From Apiotrichum sp. Y4204 (lineage: Eukaryota; Basidiomycota; Tremellomycetes; Trichosporonales; Trichosporonaceae): 64,000 nucleotides of DNA. The DNA is taken from assembly GCA_025531455.1 (NCBI GenBank), contig JAMYHL010000017.1:310001-374000 (forward strand), written 5' to 3'. This document shows positions 1-11,894 of the stretch, piece after piece (the first letter of the stretch is position 1; each line of letters begins with the position of its first letter). A model generated the notes under the pieces. It did not search any database. It had not been told where the DNA came from and saw only the letters and a program-made list of their open reading frames with translations. A program made the position numbers and the translations under genes.

Positions 1-494
1 GGACGCGCACGGCTCACGAACTGCGGTATTGCGCTCCATTCTGAGACACTCGTGGTTTGGTGTCTGATCCCCGACGTGAAGAGATCGCCATCAAGGCGCC
101 TGCACGCAAACCGCGGCATCCTTCCGATTCTGGCAACTGGCATACTACTGTCAGAAACACTGACACTGATAACAACCTGCATTCGATCGATCAATCTACA
201 GCCCCTGTTCAGCATGCACAGCAAAATACCTGCCAGGGTCCCAGATGCGCCTGCGCTGCTCTCTCAGAGAGGGATGCATTGGGGTATAAGGGAATGTGTC
301 TGTGTTTATGTTTGTGGCGCGCAGCGCTCTGCCCCGGAAAGGGGTATTTTTCGGTGTCCAAGCACACACCGCTCAGCGGGATTATACCGATAAAAAGCTC
401 AAGAATGACCAAAAGTGAAAAGGGAGACGAAGACGGAAGACGAACTGGGTTGTGGCGTGACCAAATGGGGAGACGGAGAATCCGAGCTGCCAGG
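1..494. other. Window edge, 3' flank of the glucanase gene
   Basis: No coding region is supported here. A long plus-strand reading frame runs through this stretch and on to about 1199, but over most of its length it is the antisense of the glucanase exons. This segment should hold the glucanase 3' UTR and terminator. I see no tRNA or repeat. Confidence 0.5.
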
Positions 495-2042
495 TTAGAC
501 GTAGCGCTTGATGGCGTTCATGTACGCCCATCCCGTGGCGGTGAGGGCGCCCGACTGTCCGAGCTTCCATGCGTTTCCGACGTCGCACGGCGCGTACGCA
601 TAGACGTTCGGGTGCTTTTGGAAGAGGTCGACGACATCGTACATGAACGCATTGACCTGGTTCTGGTCCCAGCAAGGCACGAAGCCGTTGGGCGCGTCGA
701 CGCAGCCAAACTCGGTGATCCACATGGGCTTGCGGTACGTGTTCCAGTAGTGGTCGAGGACCTTGCGCGCGCCCTCGACGGTCGTCGTGTAAATGTGCAC
801 CGCGACGACGTCAAAGTCGGCCGCGAGGCCGCCCGACGAGAACGACCGCAGCCACGTCTCGCTCTCCTGCATGCACATGGCCGGGGAGATGAGGAGCGCA
901 CCCTTGTTCCCCAGCGGTGCAATGTACTGGTTCCAAGTCTGGACGGCCGACTGGACACTCATGTCCGAGCTCTCGCCCGTCGGGCAGTCGGGCTCGTTGA
1001 ACCCAAGCATGTACTTTGGCACCGCGCCATTTGTCCACGTCGACTTGAATGTGCTGAAGCGGTCCCAGTCACTCTGTACCGACCCACGGTGGCCGTTACC
1101 CCAGAGCATGGGGATGGCCTCGGGCACACCAGAGTGCCACATTGGCTTGGGGGTCCAGTCGTACCACCTGTATGTGAGCTGATGACACCAGGCAAATAGC
1201 TCACCATCCGATGTAGTTCTGGAAGTCGTCAAAGAGGAGGCCGGCAGCGAGGCCGGCCTTGCGGCCGTTCGGGGTAAGTGGGGCCTTGCAGCTCGACGCG
1301 CGCTCCATGACGGTAGCGAGCTCGGAGCGCTGACGCGACCGGCGGAGGTTGTTCCCGCTTGTCGTCCAGCGCTGGTTCTGGTTACCGTTGGCGCACTGCC
1401 ATGTCTGTGCAGGGTTGCCATTCCACATGCCGCCATTAGGGAGGTCGAGGCACTGGTTCTTGCCCTCCAGGACCAGCCGGGAGCCGTCGTAGTTCCACTT
1501 CTGCGCAGCCAGGTTTGGGTAACATGTCCAGATCTTCATCTTGATGCCGCTGCCCGGGTCTGGGGTGAGTGCGGTCATTTTAAGGGAGGTGTTTGTGGCA
1601 GATTCCGGTCGGTCCGCGCGGACCGACCATGCCACTTTTGTTAAAAACTCACTCGAGCCCGCGTCGAGGCAAAAGTTTGTGCCCTCGAGCTGCACCGCCG
1701 TGCTGCCCTTCCGAATGACCCATTTCTGGGCACTGCATGTCAGACGAGGACGAGGAGAAACAAGGGCGGAATGAAGGGCTCTCGTATGTTCCCTCGCACT
1801 CACCCGCTGCCGTTGCACTGCCACACCTGGACGGCGCGGCCGTTCTCGCGGACGTTGCCCGAGAGATCGAGGCAGTACGCGGTGTTGCCGTTGGGATGGA
1901 TCGAGACGGTCGCGGCGCCGCCGGACGGCTGCTGGGGCGACGAGGGGGGCTGGGGCTGGGGCTGGCTAGCGGGCGGCGGGGGGCCGCACTGCGCCGCGAC
2001 GAGCGAGAGCGCCGCGAGCTTGGAGATCACCGAGAGAAGCAT
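495..2042 (-). CDS. Secreted ricin-B lectin / GH128 beta-1,3-glucanase
   Basis: Four exons on the minus strand (1804-2042, 1653-1732, 1205-1559, 495-1167) give 448 aa. The protein opens with a hydrophobic signal peptide (about residues 1-18) and a Pro/Gln linker. A ricin-B-type lectin domain follows, with repeated CLDL/CLDAG and QKW-type motifs (about 40-185). A GH128 (Asl1-like) catalytic domain runs from about 205 to the end. The two expected catalytic glutamates lie in the motifs GFNEPD and WITEFG. GH128 enzymes cleave beta-1,3-glucan, so secretion and a role in wall remodelling or feeding on other fungal walls are likely; the substrate is inferred from the family. The 93-nt intron at 1560-1652 has no in-frame stop, but removing it restores the lectin motif SNPGSGIKMKIW. 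The gene faces a 4.2-kb desert upstream. Confidence 0.9.
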
Positions 2043-5000
2043 TTTGAGGCGTAGGCTGTATCTCCGCCAAATGGACGATAAGGGAGTGTGGGAGTGTCTC
2101 GTTTGTCAAACTCCCCTCCTCCCATCTCTTAAGTATCTGTTTGCAGCCAGGGTGCGAAACCATTGTGCATTCCATCTTGCTCAGCGTCCTGCAGCACCCA
2201 TGCATGTCATAGCCCCCAATAGCATCAAAAGAGCAAAAGAGGCAGGAAGGAACAAACGGGGGTGCGGCTGCCACGGCCGTGCCAAGGCGCCGTGGCTCCA
2301 GGGACGCAGGACTGAGCGCGATCAAGGGCCTGGTCCGGATCCGCGGCGCGTTCAGCTGCGGGCGTAGCTTGGAGGTGCAGCTTGAGGAGTGGGTCTGTTC
2401 TCTCTCTCTCCCCTCTGCGTTCCGTGACAGACGGCACTGCGAGACGCCCACACTCGACAGAGACAAACAGTGGCACAACCAAATACGACATTTGCGATCC
2501 GGGTACGTCGTACGTGGGTACGAAATTTGGGACAATGGTCCCGGCCGGCAGACTAAAAGAGACATAACGCGGATAACGCCCGTGCTGCCGTTCCCTTCGC
2601 TGCTCAGCCGGCTCTTTGCCGTAGAGCCTCGGGTGGGATGAGACACGAGGAGTGACGCGGTGCGGAGAGGCAGTACGCGCCCGAGAGCACAGACAACAGT
2701 CGCCGTACCCGTGAGGAACGGCGGATAGAGGCATCGCGGCCCAGTGCCACTCTACCGTCCTTACGAGACATGAAATTCTGAGCCACACACACCTGCGAAT
2801 CAAATGGCGCGTGGTGGCTGGCGCGCGGGCGCGCGGGCGTTGGCGTTGAAAACAGCCGTAAACGGGGACAGATTAGGTCCCATACTACAGTTGATCTTTG
2901 GGGGTCCTCCCTCACTGCCCGGTAGCTGGTGCGCGGAGAGCGTGTAGTATGGCAGCGAGGGGTGCGCAAGAACCATACCTCTCCGCACGAGCAGCCAACC
3001 AGCAGAATGGATATCGTTCTGCCAAGCAAAATATAAGGGGTGATGAACATTGCATTGCTGGATATTCGGATCGGGGGATCCGGCAGATCACTCCGAAAAC
3101 AAGGTTCCTGGGCCGAGGCGACCCTTTCCAACCCTGCACGCCGAGGCCGAGACCGCGAATAGAACGACCAGAACTTCGCCATCCAGCGGGAGGTAGATCC
3201 TGATATCTTGGACTGATGCTTGGTGCCAGAGTACCAGAGTGGAACACGGCGAGTCAGAGCGACAGTCTGCAGCCTGATAGGAACGATTAGCGATCCATGG
3301 CCCAAGCCACGAGCGTCGCACGTCTTCTGCTCCGATGGGCGTTGGGTTCGATTGGATCGCATGGACGCGCCACACGAGACCCGTCGCGGGGCGCGCAGGG
3401 CAACAGAATTGGGGGGCTCTCTGACTCTCATCACCTTGCACGGACCACGGGGGCGGATAGTCTTCGCGTCGACATGGCGATGGCAGGCCATGGCGGACGG
3501 CACGGGTGGCGGCGGGGTGGCGTACGGTGTCGCACCGGCAGAATTTTTTCGTATTTTGATGTGTGAACGCCGTTGTTCTGTCCCAGTCTATGCCTGGTCC
3601 CCATTGAGCCGAGAGCAAGAGGCGTTGTGGAACTCTGGATGGAACAGCGGGACACAACATGCGATTGAGTTAATTACATCCTTCTAGCCTCCTGGTTCCC
3701 CGGCTGTCAGATGTCAGATGTCAGATGTCAAAGGTCAGCTGCTGCTGCGAGCCGCAGAACGCCTGGAACAGCCGTGTATCACAAACGTCACAAGAATAGA
3801 CGGCTGCAGTATCCGGGAGGCCCAACTCTACAGCACCTTGTTTGTTTGGGTTACAAGCTGCAAGCCACTTTTCCAGCGAAAGAATGTTCCCCAACGAAAC
3901 GGTGGCCATGGTGGCGTGGTGGAGCCCGCTGGCGGATCTGCAGGCGTTTATAGACAGGTACCCACATCCCACTTGAGTCAGACCGCCGTGCCGCCATGGT
4001 GATCGTCACGTCCTCGAGGGGAAACCGACCGCTGGGCGTGTTGATCAGTCACTCAATTGCAAGCGAAGCGAACACGCCCCCACACGGCAGTGCTGCACGG
4101 CTGTGTGTGTCTGTATGGTAACCTTCGACGGCCCGATGTGATGGCCGACGGTCAGCGTTCACGACCAGGTTTCATGCGCCCCTTCTGCTTCGAGACTTTG
4201 CACTGATCGCACAGAATCTCCTTGAGCACAGCGTCGTTCGCATGCGGCTTGGTTGATTGGGTGAGCCGGGTGACAAGGGGGCTCCTGGAAGCAGTGCCCG
4301 TTGTGTTTTGACAAGGATAGCGGATTTCTCCGCAGTTAGGAGCGAACTCAGATGAAAATGAACTATGTAGCCGTGAATTTGGGGATGTCGCTCGAGTGAC
4401 GGGAGTGGAGTAGACATAATCAACATGAACAGTGAGCACTGTACTGTAGAGAACTGATGTTGGGTTCTTACAACATTAGGGGGATCTGAACTCTGAAGCT
4501 CTGAATTGAGTAATGTCAAGATCCGACAGGACGACCGAGAGCCATCGGCACATTGCAGTCATTCTGCAATGCCCATCGCCACCTCACTACAGTTCGTCTA
4601 TCGCAAAGCGTCCTCAAATGGGTACCGTTTCCTTTGTGTTGATGGCCCCATTTACATTCCGCCGTTCGTGCCCAACTTTTGTCCCAACAACTGAAAGCTT
4701 GCAAAATTCTACATTCCTGACACTCACGCGCCCACTGTTGTACTTTACTGTAACTACTCGCCTCGTGAACAGGTGTACTCTCCGATGTATGTATCGTTCT
4801 CTTATCTCACTGCTAGCATCACCGCTGTCGGTATTGCTGGTTCCGAGTACGCCGACAGGTATCTCCTTTGCCGCCTCGTGACAAAGGGTGAATCTCTGCT
4901 GACACCAGGAGTGGGTTTCCAAGCAGGTCGAGCCTGATCACTGTAATGTCGCCGGTGGCATGTACAGTAGCAAAGGAGCTTGAGAAATGTCGGAGCCACA

Positions 5001-6243
5001 TTCCGCTTGTGTCTTCCGAGATAAGATGGAGATGAGATATTGCGGTATAGCATGTTTCACGAAGGTATCAGTGATATGATCGATATGACCCAGCAGGTGC
5101 GGTGCAGTACACATCGATTCGTCGGAAAGCAGCACAAGCATGTTGTGCATCAGCTCTATAGCTCTACACTCCTCGCGGCAGTACGCAATGCTCCTCGTCG
5201 CCACTCAGATCTCGCCTGGCACAGAGACTGCGAAGGCGGTGGCGCACTGCGTGCGTCATCGGTTCCATGGTGCGCCAGGCCAGCCATCCATAACGGGCAG
5301 ACTCACTGGCTGCTAGTTGCAAGGTGCGGATGGCAAGTGGCAAGCAAATGTCCAGAAAAACCAGGATATGCTCACTTTATCGTGCCAAGACGATGCGATA
5401 TGAGATGAGATCCCGGGAAAATGCCTCGGATCGTAACAAGCTTTTTCGAAACGTGAACGCTGTGCACAGCTCTCGTGGCTGCTGCTCGCCTCGGTCGGCG
5501 GCCCCTTATCGCCACTTGGAGAGCAACAGCCATCAAGGCCACCAAAAGGGCCAACGGAACTCCCGGATGCTGTGCACCGAGATATGCGACAGCGGCCGGT
5601 GAGCGTATCTGCTGTTGGCGACGACCTCCGATGGCGTCGGGGCAGTGTGCAGTTGCGTTATATGTGAAGCATTCATGGATAGAAGTGAAAGGTTGGGTTG
5701 TTTTGATACCACCACTCATACCGCAGACCGTCTAAATACGTACTCCCCTGCAGCCACGAATGGATCCTGGTGTGGATGTGCGTCATCACTCTGCGCGCCG
5801 TGCGGCGAGGGGAGGGGGGGATTGTGGATTTGTGGAGGTACAGTACATACGAGACGCGCACCTCTGGAGCGCCACTTCCTGTGCAGTGACAGTGACAGTT
5901 GACAGTTGACAGGCACAATAGTGTGGCCACTTCTGCTACTCTGGTCACCACCTACGTTTACCTCTTCTCTCCTCGTTCTAGACAACCCATTGTCCCACTC
6001 TTGCATCCATCCAACTCTCCACCTCTGTCCCACCAGCAAACTCCGTCGCCAGCATCGCCCGCGTAGCTTCCATCCCATCATCGGTATTCCGGCCCCACTC
6101 GATTCTCAGCTTTCCACAACCTCTTCTTCAATCCGCAATCTCCATCCTGTTGCAAGCAAATCAAGTCTCCGACAATCGCGAACCTAACCCCACACTCCCC
6201 ACACTCCGTCCCCCGCCCCCCGTCCTTGTCATCACGACCGTCC
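2043..6243. other. Gene-poor region of 4.2 kb
   Basis: No reading frame here has a good ATG context, domain or splice pattern. The longest (about 190-300 aa, minus strand, 2604-3660) are low in recognisable motifs and overlap on several frames. The right end is the promoter and leader of the VWA/UIM gene and is CT-rich from about 5,930. A heptamer repeat sits at 3705-3730, and an inverted pair of 9-mers (2880-2888 and 2944-2952) could form a weak hairpin. I see no complete tRNA or transposon. Confidence 0.5.
3705..3730. repeat. Heptamer tandem repeat (TGTCAGA)3
   Basis: Three exact copies of TGTCAGA plus a partial fourth lie inside the gene-poor region. This is one of many short tandem duplications between genes in this window. 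Confidence 0.85.
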
Positions 6244-9014
6244 ATGACATCGCGATACAATGCCCAGCGCGATGCGCGCGGCCATAACCCGTATGGTGTC
6301 AATCTCGTGAGTAACCGTGACTCGCCAGGATGCAGGACATCAATGCCGTCTCCTGCTCATTATTGAGATGAGAGCGATGCACAGCACCCTGCGTTGCTGC
6401 GCTGAGCGATTTACAACTGATGTCCTGGAACCCGCCGCCCGACGGCAGAGCGCTGACTTCAGCCACCAGTAGGATACCAGTACAGCTCGGTCGATGTCAT
6501 TACGGGAATGACCAACGTTCATGGTATAAACGATCCAAAGTAGGTGCAGCACGGCTGTTTCGCGCCCGTCCTTGCGGCCTCTAACAGCCCAGATATCGCT
6601 TCGCAGTCCTCAAGGCGTACTGTGACCTGAAGCTCGCGCGCGGAAAGAACAAACCCGAGCTTGTCTCTAAAATCTGCTTGCTCGAGCAGTCGGTGCGTGC
6701 TGAACTGTCTAATCCTCCTAACCGTCAGCTTCGCCTCCAGAGCCCCGCCTTTGCAAAGAGCTTTGACGAGATCCGCGAGTACTATCTCCTTGGCCCGTCG
6801 CCCTTGGCTCGGCGAACTCCATATGGATCCGGATACGGAACTCCGCAGCGGCACGGAACCACAGGTCGCGTGTCGTCAAGCACAAATGCGTTCACATCGG
6901 CCATGGCGCGCGCCAACACGGTCGCGGCGGCGGCGCAGACCACCCCACGTGCCCGCGCATCTGACGAACCAGGGGACGAGCCCCCACCTCCGCCCTACTC
7001 AAGCCAGGATCCCGAGCCCGAAGCCACAGCCGTGCTGATGGCGATTCAGAGCGCAGACAGTAACGCGCCCACACCGTCTCATCGGCGTACAGGCAGTGAT
7101 GCTGCGGCTTCTCGCATGTCGATCGGGAGTTCTGATCTGCACCGCAACTCGTTGTTGTCTGTCTCCAATGGTGGCGCTCACTCGGACAGTGCAATTAGCC
7201 GTCCTCGGTCCCCTGTGGATCCTCAGGAGAGAGCGATCCGGGAGGAAAGCGAGCTAGAAGAGGCAATCCGTCTCTCCCGCCAGTCTGAGAAGGAGCGCCT
7301 CGAGTACGAACGCGCAGTTCAGGAAAGCCTCGAGACCTACGAGGAGGATAGGTCGTTGCGGTCCATCCAGCAAGAGCAGTTCCCCGGCGAAGGTGTCGCT
7401 GGACCCAGCAGCTATACAGCTCCCAGCAGCTATGAAGCATCCGGTCTCTACGAAGCTCCCAACAGTCACGGTGCTTCCAGCAGCTATGGAGCTGGTCATG
7501 CTGGCCGGAGCGCCCCACAGACGAACGGGCACCATAGCAGACTCAGCTACGGCAATGGACACCCTGCAGCTGGAGCATCACATGCGACCGGGCCAGAGGA
7601 CCTCATGGACCAAATGGAAAACCTCGACTTTGGCTCAGCCCCGATCCTCGCCCCGACTCAAGCGGCGACGTCCCCTCCTCGTGTGTCGGCTCAAGCAACT
7701 GGTAGCACACTGCAGAGCAGAAATCCTTTCCTCAGCGAAGTCGAGCCCCAGCACTTCGAACCACCTGCATCGCCTTCCCGGCCTACTTCTTCCCAGCCGT
7801 CTGGCCAACGTGATCTACCTCCGCTCCCGCCCCGCCACTACCAGGAGCACGAGGCTAATACCCCGCACCAGGAGCAGGAGCGCTATGCGCCGCACCGGGA
7901 GCAGGAGGCATATGCACCGCACCTGGAGCAGGAGGGGTATGCGCCGCCAGAGGGCCCTCCCCCTGGATGGGTGCCCGACCACGAACAACATGCTCCTCCT
8001 CCTGTCCCACCTCCTCCGGCTGTCGCGCCTGATCACTATGCTTATCGCTCAAACTCTCAGGATTACGCGCTCTCCCCAGACCTGGACGCAGGGCCAGGCG
8101 GAGACAATGGCATGTTAAGCCCCCACGGGCATGGGGCTCCTGGGGGAACGTATGCCCACACTTCCACGCCTCCCCGGGCACCGTCTCCTGCGCCTATTCT
8201 TATCGGTGGTGAGAACGCCCTTGAGATGCTGCGCGACTACGATACCGTCTTCCTTATCGATGACAGCACGTCGATGAAAGGAGAACGATGGGAACAGGCC
8301 ACAGCAGCTATTATGGGCGTGGTTGCCCAAGCTGTCAAGTACGACGAGGATGGTGTTGACATTTACTTCCTCAACTCGAAGCGTGTCGGGAAGGGACTGC
8401 GCACGGCGGACGATGTCGAGGAACTGTTTGCCGGTCTGGATCCCAAGGGCGCGACACCGACGGGCCTCCGGATGGAGGCTATCTTGCGGGAATACATGAC
8501 TCGCCTCGAGCGCGACACGGCATCGGGTGACGGGACGACACGGTCCATGAACCTCATCGTGGTGACTGATGGCGGTACGTGCAGTGTCGTAAGCTCTTAC
8601 TAGACTGACACCAGCGTTTGCCATTCCTGTCCTGCACCGAATCCGCGCTGCCTCCTCTGTTGACGAACGTTTTGATATGATCGCTGCAGCTCCCACTGAC
8701 GACCCTGAGAGCGTACTCATTAGCATTGCGAAGCGCCTCGACAGGGGAGACTATCCTCTGTCGCAGGTCGGGGTGCAGCTTCTCCAGATTGGTGATGACC
8801 CAGAGGTAGGTATAAGTCTGGGTCCGTGTGTGAAGAGAAGTACTGATATCAGGCAACGGAGGCACTGCAGGAGCTGGATGAGGGTCTGGCTGCTGCGCAT
8901 GGCGTACGTGACATGGTCGACACGGTTCCGTATAACGGCGAGGCCATGACGGCCAATCTCATAGTGAAGGTCCTTCTCGGGGGGATCAACCGGAGAATAG
9001 ATCGCAAGTTCTAG
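6244..9014 (+). CDS. VWA-domain protein with ubiquitin-interacting motifs
   Basis: Five exons (6244-6306, 6463-6539, 6593-8574, 8615-8805, 8853-9014) give 824 aa. The first two small exons were found by phase: joining them reads NPYGVNLPPVGY and then INDPKYRFAVLK. The N-terminal 100 residues look helical. Two UIM-like motifs follow (about 262-297; LEEAIRLSRQ and YERAVQESLE). Next comes a long Ser/Pro/Gln-rich low-complexity stretch with imperfect HQEQE repeats. A von Willebrand A domain lies at about 590-810 with an intact MIDAS start DDSTS and the later VVTDG. The arrangement suggests a cytosolic adaptor that reads ubiquitin and binds a partner through a metal-dependent VWA fold. Such proteins are common in basidiomycetes, but I know of no characterised function. 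Confidence 0.88.
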
Positions 9015-9299
9015 GCAGACGTGCATATAGAATAGAGGCAGGCAGCAACATACGCTGGTATTACTGTAGATGCATAATGACTTCAGGCTTCTAAGCCACC
9101 AGGTTGCATGCAGGTCGTGTGCGGACAGAGAGGATATCATTGTTCTGGGGGTTCCTGGAATTGTCGATCCAGAAAATTACTTCCGCCGCCACCTCCACCG
9201 CCGTCCAAAATCTTTGCCCAGTGTAGTTCAGAAAGTCTGTGGACAACAGACACATTCGTCACAACACTCCTCACCCCCACCACCCCAACCACACCCACT

Positions 9300-10389
9300 A
9301 TGGCGTCGCTGCTCAAGGCCTCTGAGAAGCTGCAGAAGGGCAAGAAGCGCGCGGCGGAGGAAGAGGCGCCGGCCGTCGTCGAGAAGAAGCGCAAGGACAA
9401 GGTGCTCATGCTCTCCTCGCGCGGGATTACGGGGCGCATGCGGCACCTCATGGCGGACCTCGAGGCGCTGTTGCCGCACGTCAAGAAGGGTGAGTCGAAG
9501 AGAGAGAGGCGGGTGGGGGGTGGATGATGGATTGAGGATGGCGATCCGGAGAGCTTTCCAAATTCACTGACACCCAGACTCGAAGCTCGACTCGAAATCG
9601 GCGCTGCACCTGGTCAACGAGCTCGCGGACCTGCACTCGTGCTCGAACGCGCTCTACTTTGAGGCGCGGCGGCACGAGGACCTGTACCTGTGGCTTTCGC
9701 GTACTCCGAACGGGCCGTCGGTCAAGTGTCACGTGCAGAACATCCACACGATGGACGAGCTCAAGATGACGGGAAACTGCCTCAAGGGGTCGCGGGGCAT
9801 CTGCGTGTTTGATGGCGAGTGGGAGGCCAAGGAGGAGTGGAAGCTTATGAAGGAGCTCTTTTCGCATGTGAGTAGAAGAAGAGGCGGGTGAATGATGCTT
9901 TTCGTTACCCGCCTCGAGGAGGTGAACCAAGAGCTATGAAAGCAGTCATGCTAGCTCTGACACACCCCCGAAAACTCCGCTCACACGCAGATCTTCTCTG
10001 TTCCGCGCACGTCCCGCCGCCTGAAGCCGTTTATCGACCACATTCTCCTCTTTTCGATTCTCGACGGCCGCATCTGGTTCCGGAACTACCAGATTATCGA
10101 CAAGGACCCGCTGCGCCCGTCCGGCCCGCCGCAGACGTCGCTCGTCGAGATTGGCCCGCGCTTTGTGCTCAACCCCATCCGCGTGTTTGAGGGCTCGTTT
10201 GGCGGCCCCACAGTGTTTGCCAACCAGGAGTTTGTTACCCCCGCAGCTATGCGGGCGGCGGCCAAGCGCGAGGCCGGGCAAAAGTACCGCATGCGCAAGG
10301 GCGACCAGGAGAACCGCGGGGACCGCGCGGCCAGGAGGAAGGAGGAGCTTGGCGAGGACGAGCTCGCCGTCGACAAGGTGTTTGCGTAG
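9300..10389 (+). CDS. BRX1: Ribosome biogenesis protein BRX1 (Brix domain)
   Basis: Three exons (9300-9489, 9578-9867, 9991-10389) give 292 aa, the usual length of the family. After a basic N-terminus the Brix domain starts with VLMLSSRGITGRMRHLM. It continues through SCSNALYFEARRHEDLYLW and FDGEWEAKEEWKLMKELF to the RIWFRNYQI and VEIGPRFVLNPI motifs of Brx1. The C-terminus is charged. Brx1 works in the nucleolus in assembly of the large ribosomal subunit, with Ebp2 and the other Brix proteins. The start was chosen because it is the first ATG before the basic N-terminus and lies next to a CCACTATGG context. RRP36 and RPL24, a few kb away, also serve the ribosome. Confidence 0.96.
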
Positions 10390-10589
10390 AGTATTATGCC
10401 CGAGATGTTACGTCTGTATTAGAGAGAGGTACGGGGGTTCCGATGGGGGCCATAGAATGGAAAGGGCACTTCTCTTGACAATCTCAGTTCACCCCCTGAC
10501 GATTGCCTCCTGGGTACACATAATCGTATCCATATCGTATCCCACGACTCCCGTCATGACCTCACTCCGACAGCGGTCCTACTCTACAA

Positions 10590-11518
10590 TCAGAATCCAA
10601 ACAGGTATCCCAGGATCAGGAGGGTACAGAACGCGACGACGCCGCCGAGAATGAACGTGTCGCGCCGGCGGCGGCTCGAGATCATTGAGATGAGCGAGTT
10701 TATGCCGGGCATCTGCGACACCACACCGCCCATGCGTGAGTCGATGGACGCGAGCAGCCCGCGCTGCTCGGCAAAGTCCTGCCGTGTGGCGTATGCCTGG
10801 CTGTGGGTGTGAGTGAAATGCGTGACGGCTAGTTGCGCCAATGACCGCATAACTGCTAGTACTCACTCAAGCGTGTCGTCCATCATGCGGTGGCTCGAGT
10901 CTATCCGCCCGCGATCGGCGAGAAGCGCATCCGTCGCCGACGACCGGGCCGTCTTGTAGTCGCTGCCATCAGAATCCAAGTCCACACTCTGCACCCACTC
11001 GATATCCTTGCGCACCGAGCCAAGGAGATTACTCCGCTGCACCGCCGAGTCAATGTTTCCGCGCACGCGCAGAAAATCACGGCGGTAATCGTCATAGTTG
11101 TCGCGGTGGCGCGCGGCCGCATGCTGCATGCTCGCAGATGGCGGCTGCGACGGCGAGTTGATGAGGCCCGTGAGGTCCTCTATCGCTTGGTCGAGCTGCC
11201 GTCAGTGGGGAAAGAGTAGGCGGGGAGGGGGTTACGCGGCGTGAATAAGTGCTCGTCATGAGAAAAAACCACGGCTTTGGCTTTGGCTTTGGCTTCACAT
11301 CTCACATCTCCTCCAGCCGAGATACGCACCTTGCCCAGCAGCTCCTCAATCTCCTCCTCGACAAGCTTGTACCCCCCGACGCCCTCTTCGTCGTTTTCGC
11401 CCGGCCGCGCCCCGGCAGCAATCTCGCCCGCGAGCCGCGAGTAGCTCGACAGCTTCGTGTCCAGTGCGGCCTCGAGCGCGCGCGCGTGCCGCCGCGCATT
11501 GTCCCATGCCGATGCCAT
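10590..11518 (-). CDS. GOS1: Golgi Qb-SNARE GOS1 (GS28)
   Basis: Exons 11330-11518, 10867-11195 and 10590-10800 give 242 aa. It begins MASAWDNARRHARALEAAL, a typical Gos1/GS28 N-terminal helix. A central coiled coil follows, then a SNARE motif with a Gln zero layer (FAEQRGLLASIDSRM). A C-terminal hydrophobic anchor of about 20 residues ends GYLFGF. Gos1 is a tail-anchored SNARE for traffic within the Golgi and from endosome to Golgi. An in-frame upstream extension starts with TTG and was not used. BRX1 and GOS1 are convergent, about 200 bp apart. Confidence 0.93.
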
Positions 11519-11894
11519 CGTGGTGGATGGAGCGTGAGCGTGAGAGTGAGAGATGAAGTGGAGTGTTTGTTGATGTTGTGAATTGAGTTGTGCTGTCTGG
11601 TCCAAGTAAAGACGTCAGAGCTCGCCGCCCAGAGAGGGGTGGAATGGACGGAAGCAAATATCACGGTGTGAGATGTGTTCCACGCACTCATCTTCCGCTC
11701 TTCGGTGCCTTCGCGCCTTCGTCGTCACCATCCAACTTGACAACCTCGTCGACAACAGCGCAACATTGAATACTCGACGTACTCGACACGCACACGCACA
11801 CGCGCACCTAGAATAACACCAATCTCGGAAACGCGTATCTCCCATCCGGTCCTAACTCACCGGCACCTCCTCTCCCCTCTCCCAGCTCACCACG
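11519..11894. promoter_or_regulatory. Divergent promoter region, GOS1 / p24
   Basis: This 376-bp region lies between two divergent secretory-pathway genes. It carries TC/CT-rich tracts directly before the p24 start codon, as in many basidiomycete leaders. I see no clear TATA box and no RNA gene. Co-regulation of the two genes is possible but inferred from position only. Confidence 0.5.

Noticed and set aside
57..1199. 380-codon open frame on the plus strand
   Set aside because: Most of its length is the antisense of the GH128 exons. The minus strand has clear catalytic and lectin motifs, so this is a shadow of GC-rich codon use.
2880..2952. Inverted 9-bp repeats resembling transposon ends
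   Set aside because: The space between is 55 bp with no coding capacity, no target duplication was seen, and 9 bp is expected by chance at this scale.
3088..3660. 190-codon frame on the minus strand in the gene desert
   Set aside because: No domain or splice support, mixed codon use and overlapping open frames on both strands.
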